In this document: positions 41,749-49,333 of the stretch, one piece after another | Numbering within the stretch: position 1 is the first letter of the stretch | Layout: every line of letters starts with the position of its first letter | Source: Deltaproteobacteria bacterium | GTDB taxonomy: Bacteria; Desulfobacterota; Desulfobacteria; Desulfobacterales; ETH-SRB1 | Direction: 5' to 3' | Assembly (NCBI GenBank): GCA_030272815.1 | Contig: JAJSZT010000021.1 | Location: 1-49,333 of the forward strand | Length of the DNA stretch: 49,333 nt | The notes under the pieces: generated by a model | The model's database searches: none | What the model was told of the DNA's origin: nothing | The model's input: the letters and a program-made list of their open reading frames with translations, nothing else | Program-made: the position numbers and the translations under genes

Positions 41749-42612
41749 TTAGATTCTTTTCTTGTCTAAAATACCTGTTTTAAGATTTTGTAAAAATTTT
41801 AAGGCTTTTTCATAATTCTTATCAGGCAGATATTCTGCTACTTTAATTATAAGGCTGTCATTTTTATCTGGATCAGTATTGTTCGTCAAAATTTCTAAAA
41901 CAGCTTTTTTTGTTTTTGAACTCATCATTTCGGCCATATCACGGCCTATCAATCTTGCACCTGCATATTCAAAATCAAAATCCTCTGTTTCCATTAAATC
42001 AGAATGCGAATTAAATAATCTTTCCTCATTTTCTGCCTGCGAATAATATTTCAAAAGGGTGGCAATATCAACAGCATCCTTTGTGGGAAATTCATTATGT
42101 CTATCATTCCATGCAAAAAGTTTTAGAACAGCCATTCCTGCAAGTGAAACAAACCGGACATCAAGTCCGTCTGCCAAATGCACATTGATTGCGCCCTTCC
42201 ATGCATCTAAAAAACCCATTACATTCATTTCAATAGAGTGTTCAGGAGGCCAGCGAATTATTCCTTCTGATGTTTCCACTGATCCAAAGGGAATTATATC
42301 TACAGGATAACTGCCTTTAAATTTTAACCGGTATACTGGTTTTTTGTCTGAGTAAAAATTACCGGTTGATAAAAGGCTGTCTTTTATTTTTTGATAGTGT
42401 TTCCAGTCTGTTACTATGAAAGCAATATCGATATCCATGGTTTTAAGACCTGTGGACAAACCATATAGCTGACCAAGAATCAAATCGCGCACAACAGCAC
42501 CCACGACAAAAAAATCGATATCCATCTTCTTTGCTACATTCTTTATAGCTTTAAGACAGTCAACAATCAGCGGGTCAGTATTTTTCGATAAGTCTATCGA
42601 TGTACTGGTCAT
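41749..42612 (-). CDS. abiEii: AbiEii-like nucleotidyltransferase toxin
   Basis: A 287-residue member of the DNA polymerase beta superfamily. Residues 37-45 read VVGAVVRDL, and the metal site is D60-x-D62 in TMDIDIAF. A helical C-terminal region follows. AbiEii enzymes act as GTP- or NTP-dependent tRNA-modifying toxins that block growth and stop phage. The ATG at 42612 follows AAGGA; an upstream start at 42669 would overlap the antitoxin further. It overlaps the AbiEi-like stop by 38 bp, so the pair is translationally coupled. Confidence 0.9.
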   Translation of the reverse strand: MTSTSIDLSKNTDPLIVDCLKAIKNVAKKMDIDFFVVGAVVRDLILGQLYGLSTGLKTMDIDIAFIVTDWKHYQKIKDSLLSTGNFYSDKKPVYRLKFKGSYPVDIIPFGSVETSEGIIRWPPEHSIEMNVMGFLDAWKGAINVHLADGLDVRFVSLAGMAVLKLFAWNDRHNEFPTKDAVDIATLLKYYSQAENEERLFNSHSDLMETEDFDFEYAGARLIGRDMAEMMSSKTKKAVLEILTNNTDPDKNDSLIIKVAEYLPDKNYEKALKFLQNLKTGILDKKRI

Positions 42613-43630
42613 AAATAATCCTTGCGGTTTCAATATTCCTGTCATCTGCTGTTGCGATAAGGTCTGCATATATTAATAGCGGAGGCACGAGTGTTTTGTA
42701 ATTCCATGGATAATCAAAATTCCAGAACTTTTGAAATATTTCTATTTTCCCTTGTGGATCTTTTTTTAGATGATTCACTATCAGGAATTTATTGATTTCC
42801 TCAGGGCCATATATTGTTATTGTCTCAGGTTTCAAGTAATCTGTTAAACGGGCTGCTGCCGGCTCACCTCCGAGAAAAAACTGGTTTTTTCCCAAGTTAA
42901 TTTTTTCCCACCACTCTTTTCTGGTTGTGTTATAATGCCCTATATATAATTTGGGCCTAAGTTCTCTTGCATATGCGTGAATCCATGTATCAAGCAGCTT
43001 ATCAGTATTGATCAGTTTCCGGCCATGCTTTCCTCTGTCCACCAAAAAATTTAGCTTTCTCAAATCATACATTACCCAGCCGACAGTTCCGAGCGCGACA
43101 TTGGCTGCTCTTGCGATATCACGATATGGAGCTTTCACAAGTTCAGGCAGGCAAAGCAAAGCAAATACAACCTTAAGTCCTGTGGGCCGAAATGCGCGAA
43201 CAATTGTTTCAGTGGCAGGAATTTTTTTCTTTTTTTGGCCGATAATGTAAACAAAAAATGGCAGTTCATTGATATATGCATTTCCCGCAGTATCAATAAA
43301 TGCAATGTTAAGCTCTTTCAGTTTCTCGGCCATTGGAGGTGTCACATGCCGGGTAACCAGTATCCCAGGCTTTCCAAAACGGCGTATCCGTTCGACAACA
43401 TGCCCAATTGTGGCTTTTGTGATAAATCCTTTTATTTCAGCACGAAACTTCTTGGGCTCAACATCAGGCGCATCGATCTGCAATACAGCATCAGGATGTA
43501 TTTTTTCTGCGGGTTCAACCTCCAGAATTGTAATACAAAATCCTGTTGCTTCCTCAAATGCCAGCTTTGCCGCATTAAGGATCTCACGTTCCTTTACAGC
43601 CGGATTATTTATGTTTTTTTGTGTTTTCAT
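42575..43630 (-). CDS. abiEi: AbiEi-like antitoxin/repressor
   Basis: A 351-residue protein. A predicted helix-turn-helix lies near residue 168 (APYRDIARAANVALGTVGWV), within the pattern 'RPTGLKVVFALLC' seen in AbiEi-family type IV antitoxins, and the rest is a large unassigned body rich in aromatic residues. In type IV systems the antitoxin does not bind the toxin but represses the operon and counteracts its effect. A palindromic site lies just upstream. It is one of the longer AbiEi variants. The assignment rests on pattern and on its partner. Confidence 0.8.
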   Translation of the reverse strand: MKTQKNINNPAVKEREILNAAKLAFEEATGFCITILEVEPAEKIHPDAVLQIDAPDVEPKKFRAEIKGFITKATIGHVVERIRRFGKPGILVTRHVTPPMAEKLKELNIAFIDTAGNAYINELPFFVYIIGQKKKKIPATETIVRAFRPTGLKVVFALLCLPELVKAPYRDIARAANVALGTVGWVMYDLRKLNFLVDRGKHGRKLINTDKLLDTWIHAYARELRPKLYIGHYNTTRKEWWEKINLGKNQFFLGGEPAAARLTDYLKPETITIYGPEEINKFLIVNHLKKDPQGKIEIFQKFWNFDYPWNYKTLVPPLLIYADLIATADDRNIETARIIYDQYIDRLIEKY

Positions 43631-43642
43631 TGCCTTAATGTC

Positions 43643-43678
43643 TGTTCATTTTTTTGTACTGTACACTAATAATGAACA
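43643..43678 (-). promoter_or_regulatory. Nested palindromic operator of the AbiE-like operon
   Basis: TGTTCATT (43643-43650) and AATGAACA (43671-43678) are perfect 8-bp arms. Between them is TGTACTGTACA (43655-43665), itself a perfect palindrome. The site ends 13 bp upstream of the abiEi ATG and fits autorepression, as reported for AbiEi. Confidence 0.6.
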
Positions 43679-43859
43679 AATGTAAATAGTGAACATCAAT
43701 TTTATAAAAAATATATTCCGTGCGTAATTATTCATCGGATAAAGGAATTTCATCGCATCAATTATAGTTGGCATTTCTATTATATGGGGGATATTTTTCT
43801 GAATAGCACTTATTGCTGGAAGATATATGGTTTTGAATAGAGTTGGAATCACATGGTTT

Positions 43860-44390
43860 TCTTGTTTTGACTACGGCGATCCAGCCAATTGAAAAGAAAC
43901 GCATAAAATCATAGGTATCCCGGAAATCCCTGATTATTCAAGCTTGTCAACTACGCCCCCTCTGAGTCCCGGTATTTCTGCAGACGGCTTTTGGGTTTAT
44001 CGGGTACTTGCGGGGTAACTTGAGGCAGGAAGGTCACATACACGGAACCAGCCTGTTCCGACCAAGCCGGTGGAGGGTTGTCGTTTCCGGAAAGCTCCTG
44101 AAGATTGGAACTGAGAACTGTATCTCTTGGGACATCTTTCACTAATGTGCTAATCAAGAACGGCCTCGAACCCTTCGACACCAAGCCCTTTCCGGACTGG
44201 GGCAGATAGCTGGTTTGTGGTTCAGTTTTGATGATATGACCGAAGAAAAGAATTTAATAAACCAGAGAAAATATATGTCTGCGATCTCCGCAAAAGACCA
44301 AAAATAAAATGAGAAGCGCATAAAATCATGGGCGTCCCGCTGTACTTCACCCTCCGGGGAGCCGAATGAGCACTCGCTTAGCGCATTCAC
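43860..44390 (-). pseudogene. Decayed region with duplicated coding fragments
   Basis: Two minus-strand fragments contain related words: DAHDFMRF (about 44309-44335) and DTYDFMRF (about 43896-43922), with the DNA around each matching at about 22 of 27 positions. A frame at 43951-44184 ends in LPQVTPQVPDKPKSRLQ, a tail typical of AlbA_2/RecG-C-type regulators with TPQV repeats, like the intact gene at 44773. No complete gene remains. The upstream gap 43679-43859 holds nothing that I recognise. Confidence 0.45.
44140..44159. repeat. Left copy of a 20-bp direct repeat bracketing the TrlF island
   Basis: CACTAATGTGCTAATCAAGA occurs here and again at 49139-49158 in the same orientation, 4,999 bp apart. 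Four further bases on the left match at three positions. The repeats bracket the two-gene PHP-ATPase/AlbA_2 operon. Confidence 0.75.
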
Positions 44391-44772
44391 TCATATTGCC
44401 TTCCCCATCGTCCAACAAGGTCGGCACTCCCGAACGGTGATTTCGGAGCTCAATACTGTGCCTATGCACACCCCTGCTAACGCTTCCCCACGCCATCACT
44501 GGTCATCGAGGCATAGCTCGGGGCCGGAGCGAATCGCTACTTCCTACTCCGTAGAGGACTTGGCTCTAAAGCCTCACCTCCCACTTCATGCCGGTTTTAA
44601 CCGGCGCTTTCTGGACGTCACGCAAGTCCCCCCGCAAGTCCCCTGATTTTGCTAAATGACAGTAGCTTAATTGTCAAACATTAATTCACAATTCAAGCTT
44701 TGACACGGAGTCCAAAGCGTTTGTGAATCCTGTCGATTACCGGAATCAAGGTTTTTAGACATAAAAATATTT
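44391..44772. other. G+C-rich noncoding stretch with a dispersed repeat
   Basis: This stretch differs from its surroundings by being rich in G and C. No frame in it looks like a real protein; a 69-codon plus frame ends in TQVPPQVP, the inverted image of the minus-strand tail at about 44010. Positions 44643-44704 are an inverted copy (about 57 of 62) of the left end of the MITE at 12483-12688, ending in the same 17-bp terminal repeat. Confidence 0.6.
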
Positions 44773-46014
44773 TTACGCATTTTTAGCGGCATAAATCGTC
44801 AGTAATAGTTCGGATTCGTCGATGAGCTGATAAACCGGCGTTTTGCCGGAAAGTTTTGTGCTTTCGTTCAGGATTATCGGGACGCCATCTCCGCGCTTTT
44901 CCATATAAAAGCTTCGCCCCACATCGCCAATCGTTTCTGCTACGGGGCTCTCGGCAAGCAAGCTTGTGACAAGTTCGTTCCGGGTAGCCTGACGTAAGGC
45001 TATGCTTTCAACGGTAACAGTATTCGGTAGTGCTCCTGGTGAATAGATTTCCAGCCGGTCATCAAACATGAAGAATCGGATTTTGGACCCTGACACAGAG
45101 TAGTCGCGATGGGCCACGGCATTTACAACAGCTTCAAAAACAGCTTTTTCGCTGAATTGAGGCATTTCAACACGATGTGGTTCCTTTGTTGCTTTTACCG
45201 TCTGATTTTTCTTCAAAAATGCCATTGCCTGTTTGATCTGTTGATCCAGAGGCCCTCGAATTCTTTGGGCATCAGTTTGGTAATTGGAGTCTTGCCTTGT
45301 GCCTCGATAGCGCACAGCTTCGATAAAAGCATTGGGCAGGAAACGCTCCGGATGTTCACAGCAAAACAGTATGCCGGCTACAGATCCACGAACAACACCG
45401 CTTTCCTCTTTCGACAACAGGTTTCGTTTTAACAAAACGACTTCTGAAGGTTCCCTGGACCGGGTTGTGAATTTCCGCCAGAAATCTTCGGACAGATCAT
45501 TCATGCTTGATTGAGGAACCGACTGTTCCTCAAATCGAATCAGTCGGGCCTGACTACGTTGTTGAAACAGACGAGCAAGATAATCCGGTTTCATTTCACG
45601 TTTCGAGCTGCCCAAACGATGGAAATACCCACGGGGACTTTTGTGAACAAAAAGGCTGCGCGGTATATCCATTTTTATAATTGCCCGCTCGATCCCTTGT
45701 GAATCCGGCAACATCATGCGAACAATCCTTACATTGAGTGGGGGATCAATCGAATCACTACAGATCTCACGCACGAATGTTTCAACGACATCCAGTTTAT
45801 CCAAAGGAATACCTTCTACTTCCCTGATCTTATCATCAACCCCTAACAAAAGCACCCCGTCGAAGGAGTTGCCAAATGCCGTCAGTTCATCCGCAAGATC
45901 ATCACGCTTCGGCCCGGTAATCTTGTTTCCACGGAAACTGACCGCCTTAAGCTCAAGAATACTATCCTCTCCAAGCCGGATCTTACCGAGCAATTCTTCC
46001 TGGCTGTCAAACAT
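44773..46014 (-). CDS. AlbA_2 (Schlafen-like)/HATPase_c_4 protein, operon partner of the PHP-ATPase
   Basis: A 413-residue protein. The N-terminal AlbA_2 domain (about 10-130) has EDSILELKAV, KRDDLADELTAFGNSFDGVLLLGV and the Ser/Arg-rich RGYFHRLGSSKREM, and a RecG-C/HATPase_c_4 region follows (PQFSEKAVFEAVVNAVAHRD near 285, DDRLEIYSPGALP near 315). Such proteins are usually called ATP-dependent helicase-like regulators but have no helicase motifs; relatives include Schlafen-type nucleases and transcription factors. AAGGAGGT lies 5 nt before the ATG, and the start overlaps the stop of the PHP-ATPase gene by 8 bp, so it is translated with it. Confidence 0.9.
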   Translation of the reverse strand: MFDSQEELLGKIRLGEDSILELKAVSFRGNKITGPKRDDLADELTAFGNSFDGVLLLGVDDKIREVEGIPLDKLDVVETFVREICSDSIDPPLNVRIVRMMLPDSQGIERAIIKMDIPRSLFVHKSPRGYFHRLGSSKREMKPDYLARLFQQRSQARLIRFEEQSVPQSSMNDLSEDFWRKFTTRSREPSEVVLLKRNLLSKEESGVVRGSVAGILFCCEHPERFLPNAFIEAVRYRGTRQDSNYQTDAQRIRGPLDQQIKQAMAFLKKNQTVKATKEPHRVEMPQFSEKAVFEAVVNAVAHRDYSVSGSKIRFFMFDDRLEIYSPGALPNTVTVESIALRQATRNELVTSLLAESPVAETIGDVGRSFYMEKRGDGVPIILNESTKLSGKTPVYQLIDESELLLTIYAAKNA

Positions 46015-48778
46015 GCTTACCTCCTTCACCGATCCGTTTATAACGAAGGTTGAATGCCTCTTTCCCTCCCTCCATCACCCTGCATATTTCATTTCGGACT
46101 TCCGTTTTCTGAAGACCTCCTTGACATATAATACGGGTCTGGCCGGCACGGACATCAAGAGCCACAACGTTTTCTGCATCGCCATTCACAACAATATTAG
46201 CATTATGGGTAACCACGATGACCTGTCGTTTTTGCTTGATTCCCCGAAGTTGGGTCACGATCAGATCATAGATGAGATGGTTATCCAAATCGTCCTCCGG
46301 CTGATCGAGAATCAACGGTTCATCGCCGTAAGAAAGGATGAATGCCAGCAGCGCTGCCGTCTTCTGACCGGGCGAGCCCTGCTGAACCGGCTTGAATTCG
46401 CCACCTTGCTTTACGCTATACAAGACTTCCAGGGAGTCTTCGGGAAACCAGTATTCGAGTCTATCAACATTCTCTGGCGGCAAACCCTGAATATGCACGG
46501 CGAAGCGATGGTCGCGAACAGAGGATTCGTCGCCTTTTCGAACATTTCGAATATGAGTCTTAAAGTCTTCCAATTTTCGTTCAAAATCCTGAATACCGGA
46601 AACCGTTTCAGACGAATAGTTCTGATAGAGTTCTGCAACAATGCCTTCTTCACTGTCCACACCGCCTATATCTCTTTCGAACCCGCCCTGAACCCGGTTT
46701 ATTATCACCCGGAATTCTTTTTCCACAGATTCCTTGTTTCCGAAAGGAATGATATTTATTGATACATACGGGTTATCTTTGAGTACAGAGTTAAAGAAAC
46801 GTGAGCGACGAGCTTTGAGTTCTTTGCGGAGGGATTTTAGCTTATCCAGACACTCATCCGCCTGTTTTTGCAACTTATTCAGATTCTTTCTTCTTGAATC
46901 AAACGTCTTCAAGCGTTCCTCCAGAGACTGTCTTTGTTGAACCAGACGTCCGTATTCACTGGGATCTCCAGCGCCGGCGTCTGCCAGTTGAGCTCGAAGT
47001 TGCTGGTATTCTAAAAGAGCGTCGTCAATAGCTTTGGCCCATTGGGATTTTTCTTTTGTCTGTTTCCAGTCTGCGGCAATCTGATCAACATCCGAAGCAA
47101 TGGTCTTTAGCTGTTCGCAAACTCTGTTAAACTTTGTCAGAACATTCTGAATATCGGTCAGGCACGCTGCATTGGCGTTCCGGTCCAAATCAAATACGGA
47201 TTTATTTATATCTTCCGGTAGGATCATCCCAGATATTTCACGTATCCTTTCTCCAGAATCTGTCCAGCTTTCTTCCCAGTTTTCCACTGCTCGTCGCTGT
47301 CGTTGCCGCCGTTGATACGACTTAAGAACATCGGTATGCCCCGCTTTTTCAAAAACAGCAATCTTGCGCATGATATCATCAAGTTCACCCTTGAGTCTGG
47401 GTTCTTCGTTCAGGCTCGCCTCAATTTCCCTGCCCTGGGCGCGCAATGATAAAAATCTGGTTTTCAGTTCACTCCACTTTTCTTTCCACTCCCGAATTCT
47501 CACTTCGGGAGCGTCATCGACGATACTCAACAGCGCCTGGGGGCGTTTGGCTAATTCGAAAATCTGCTTTTGGCTGTAAATACGCACAGGAAACCGCTGC
47601 GCAATCTCTCCTGGAACAGCCTGCCAATCGCCGTCTGCTCCTGCCTCCAAAATTGGTTCCACGCTGCCGTCAAAACTCCATTGAATTCGAAATTCAGCAT
47701 TGTCTTTGCGATATGCGGCAACCAGTTTAGCATTTTTTGTGAGCAGCCCATCGTCATGGCGGGACTCGTAATCCTGTTGATACTTATTGAAGTCGTCTTT
47801 AAGCGAGGCAGGGAGTTCTTTATCGCGCCGAAGTGTGAGGCGCAAAAACTCCAATAGTGTCGATTTGCCGGTACCTCTACCGCCGATTATCGTGTTCAGC
47901 CAAGGATTGAACTTGCATTCGAAGGTGTTTTCTCTTCCAATATATTTGGCGTTATTCACTGACACGCTTTCTATGACCAGATGCCCATGTTCATTGGGAT
48001 CGCCCGTAAAACTATCGCTTCTCTTGATGGACAGCGACCCGTCAAGAAGCGCCAAACGAAGTCCCTCCATGCTCGGCGTTCCCATTTTGACCCAGGTAAA
48101 ATGGCTGCCTGGTGACTTTGACCCTGTGGGGTGATGTGCGTCGGAACCAAGAATTTTAGTCCATTCAAGTTTCTTGTCTTTGTAAAGTTGTGGTGTTTGC
48201 GCTGATTGATCGCATAGTTCCATAGCAATGATCTGTTCGCAGTCCAGCACCTGCTGGAGTGTAATTCCTGCGAGTTTGAACAAACCGTTTTTCTGGTCTA
48301 CGTGTGCAGGGATAGCAAGCCCGCCGGCATTGATGATCTCAATAATGACCTCGACGGGAGATTTTGTCGTGGCGTGGTTTGTTTTTCCTTTTTTCCCGCT
48401 AAAACCAACAGCTCCAAGAAGCGTATCAATATCTCCAGTCCCCTTATCCAGTGGCAAAACAGCCAGAATATGGATTCCGCTGTTTACTGAAATTTCTACG
48501 CCGGGAAACAGATAGAGCATACGAAAATCCGGGTGCTTTTCCTTTTTCAATTCCTCTAATGCATCCTTCAACTCGTCTATCCATGCTCCCGTGTTGTGAT
48601 CTGTCACAGCAACACAGTCAACGCCCGCACGCATATAATCAAGAAGCCAGTTTTTTGGTGTGCGCTGTTTCAGAGCTTCCTGATCCGGCCCCTTGCCATA
48701 TTCGTCGGATTTAGGCGTATGGGTATGAAAATCAAACTTCCACCAGTGGGCACCGACCCAGTGCCATTCCACACTCAT
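46007..48778 (-). CDS. PHP-domain/SMC-like ATPase, TrlF/Ppl-like
   Basis: A 923-residue protein. The N-terminal PHP phosphoesterase domain (about 1-225) has metal ligands H18 and H20 (FDFHTHT), TDHN near 59-62, FPGVEISV near 92, PAHVDQ near 160 and ILGSDAHHP near 213. An ABC/RecF-type ATPase follows: Walker A IIGGRGTGKST near 294-303, a long coiled coil (about 420-660), and a C-terminal Walker B LILDQPEDDLDN near 820, then HNANIVVNGDAE. The layout matches the TrlF family and the single-gene Ppl defence system described by Gao and colleagues. By analogy it may sense and cleave or hydrolyse nucleic acid or nucleotide during phage infection. The AlbA_2 gene starts at its stop. Confidence 0.93.
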   Translation of the reverse strand: MSVEWHWVGAHWWKFDFHTHTPKSDEYGKGPDQEALKQRTPKNWLLDYMRAGVDCVAVTDHNTGAWIDELKDALEELKKEKHPDFRMLYLFPGVEISVNSGIHILAVLPLDKGTGDIDTLLGAVGFSGKKGKTNHATTKSPVEVIIEIINAGGLAIPAHVDQKNGLFKLAGITLQQVLDCEQIIAMELCDQSAQTPQLYKDKKLEWTKILGSDAHHPTGSKSPGSHFTWVKMGTPSMEGLRLALLDGSLSIKRSDSFTGDPNEHGHLVIESVSVNNAKYIGRENTFECKFNPWLNTIIGGRGTGKSTLLEFLRLTLRRDKELPASLKDDFNKYQQDYESRHDDGLLTKNAKLVAAYRKDNAEFRIQWSFDGSVEPILEAGADGDWQAVPGEIAQRFPVRIYSQKQIFELAKRPQALLSIVDDAPEVRIREWKEKWSELKTRFLSLRAQGREIEASLNEEPRLKGELDDIMRKIAVFEKAGHTDVLKSYQRRQRQRRAVENWEESWTDSGERIREISGMILPEDINKSVFDLDRNANAACLTDIQNVLTKFNRVCEQLKTIASDVDQIAADWKQTKEKSQWAKAIDDALLEYQQLRAQLADAGAGDPSEYGRLVQQRQSLEERLKTFDSRRKNLNKLQKQADECLDKLKSLRKELKARRSRFFNSVLKDNPYVSINIIPFGNKESVEKEFRVIINRVQGGFERDIGGVDSEEGIVAELYQNYSSETVSGIQDFERKLEDFKTHIRNVRKGDESSVRDHRFAVHIQGLPPENVDRLEYWFPEDSLEVLYSVKQGGEFKPVQQGSPGQKTAALLAFILSYGDEPLILDQPEDDLDNHLIYDLIVTQLRGIKQKRQVIVVTHNANIVVNGDAENVVALDVRAGQTRIICQGGLQKTEVRNEICRVMEGGKEAFNLRYKRIGEGGKHV

Positions 48779-48923
48779 GATTTACCTCCAGGTCTTGAGC
48801 AATTTATTTTATATTCGCGCATTTTTAAACATCCTTTACATCAAACATAAGGCAATTGAACTATTCCTCGATCAGGCGCACCTTGTAACACTATTCCGCT
48901 TCGCCCTCATACACAAAAATATC

Positions 48924-49097
48924 TTAATCCAGATCCGAAACTTTCGCAACCTGTCTGTATTCAACACCGTCAAATTCATCAAAATGCGCTTTGCCGCATT
49001 TGATTTTTCTTTTTTCACCACAAACAGAGGGGTCACGGTCGTTTTCCGGCAGGTAGTCCACTTCGTAAAAATCATATGCAAGATCTATATCCTCGGA
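48924..49097 (-). pseudogene. Short coding remnant without a start codon
   Basis: After a TAA, the minus strand reads EDIDLAYDFYEVDYLPENDR, then a cysteine pair in a charged stretch (CGEKRKIKCGKAHFDEFDG), and ends at 48924 (VAKVSDLD). It has no ATG, GTG or TTG in a good context. It looks like the last third of a degraded gene. The 48779-48923 stretch shows no promoter that I can name. Confidence 0.4.
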
Positions 49098-49138
49098 TTA
49101 TTTCAAAACTATAAAAGTAAAGAACGTTCTCCTGCTTC

Positions 49139-49158
49139 CACTAATGTGCTAATCAAGA
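49139..49158. repeat. Right copy of the 20-bp direct repeat
   Basis: This is identical to 44140-44159 and in the same orientation. It lies just beyond the remnant downstream of nothing else recognisable. Together the pair would mark the ends of a 5-kb insertion. Confidence 0.75.
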
Positions 49159-49333
49159 TGTGATAACCGAGCCCTCAATAGCAAAGCCTGCACCCTTGAT
49201 CCATCCAGTTTCAGACTCCCGTTACCGGTTTTGCCTGTGAATTTCTCCACTGACCTGCTGGCTAAGCTTTAATCAGGTGGGACTTTCACGGTATGCGATC
49301 ACCCACTGGGTAACAACAACCAATTCCATAGGA
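49159..49333. other. Noncoding window end, possibly structured RNA
   Basis: There is no credible open frame. On the minus strand the stretch contains GTGAAAGTCCCACC and TAACGGGAGTCTGAAACTGG, phrases reminiscent of group II intron domain I, but no reverse transcriptase or domain V is in the window. It may continue beyond the right edge. Confidence 0.25.

Noticed and set aside
43646-43852. 68-codon minus-strand frame upstream of abiEi
   Set aside because: It covers the operator and AT-rich spacer and reads as non-protein-like sequence.
44437-44646. 69-codon plus-strand frame ending in TQVPPQVP
   Set aside because: It is probably noncoding G+C-rich repeat sequence; it is recorded only as a mirrored fragment.

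Overview
The window looks like a chromosomal segment from an AT-rich Gram-negative bacterium, most likely a deltaproteobacterial sulfate reducer of the Desulfobacterales type. This is inferred from the gene order rpsF-rpsR-DUF2232-rplI-dnaB, the style of the housekeeping proteins, a lipobox lipoprotein and an outer-membrane barrel, and many small dispersed repeats. No rRNA, CRISPR array or prophage was seen. Two accessory blocks flank a long housekeeping core.

Left accessory block (1-13.35 kb). It opens with a truncated single-chain restriction-modification enzyme (nuclease plus N6-adenine methylase), diverging from an AAA/STAND-like ATPase. Next is an orphan protein resembling the C-terminal part of BREX BrxC. 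From about 5.0 to 9.8 kb the genes have the architecture of integron cassettes: short minus-strand genes or toxin-antitoxin pairs separated by attC-like imperfect palindromes ending in RYYYAAC/GTTRRRY boxes, with no integrase in the window (a CALIN-like array). The cassettes carry a VapBC-type pair, an unknown acidic protein, a complete PAS-histidine kinase-receiver hybrid, a BrnT-type toxin gene with an amber codon plus its intact antitoxin, and an HNH nuclease. The array is then broken by insertion-sequence remnants (9.86-10.55 kb). A lipoprotein, a CheR-like methyltransferase and a possible HEPN-like protein follow.

Housekeeping core (13.4-41.7 kb): hisD, serC, uvrA, pdxA, a divergent dnaA homologue, a GlcD-type flavoprotein, a small Cys-rich protein, suhB, hflX, dnaB, rplI, a DUF2232 membrane protein, rpsR, rpsF, an outer-membrane barrel, tRNA-Asn, aspS, hisS, panB, a zinc-ribbon/CoA-binding pair, polA, a cold-shock gene and an M28 peptidase. 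serC and pdxA both contribute to pyridoxal phosphate synthesis. The ribosomal-protein/dnaB set looks like one minus-strand operon. Intergenic gaps hold several families of MITE-like inverted-repeat elements, including one of about 180 bp inserted inside an older relative with TA target duplications.

Right accessory block (41.7-49.3 kb): an AbiEi/AbiEii type IV toxin-antitoxin pair with a nested palindromic operator, a decayed region, then a two-gene, translationally coupled operon. That operon encodes a PHP-domain/SMC-like ATPase (TrlF/Ppl-like) and an AlbA_2 (Schlafen-like)/HATPase_c_4 protein. A perfect 20-bp direct repeat, 5 kb apart, brackets the operon. This is the strongest candidate for an under-described defence module in the window.
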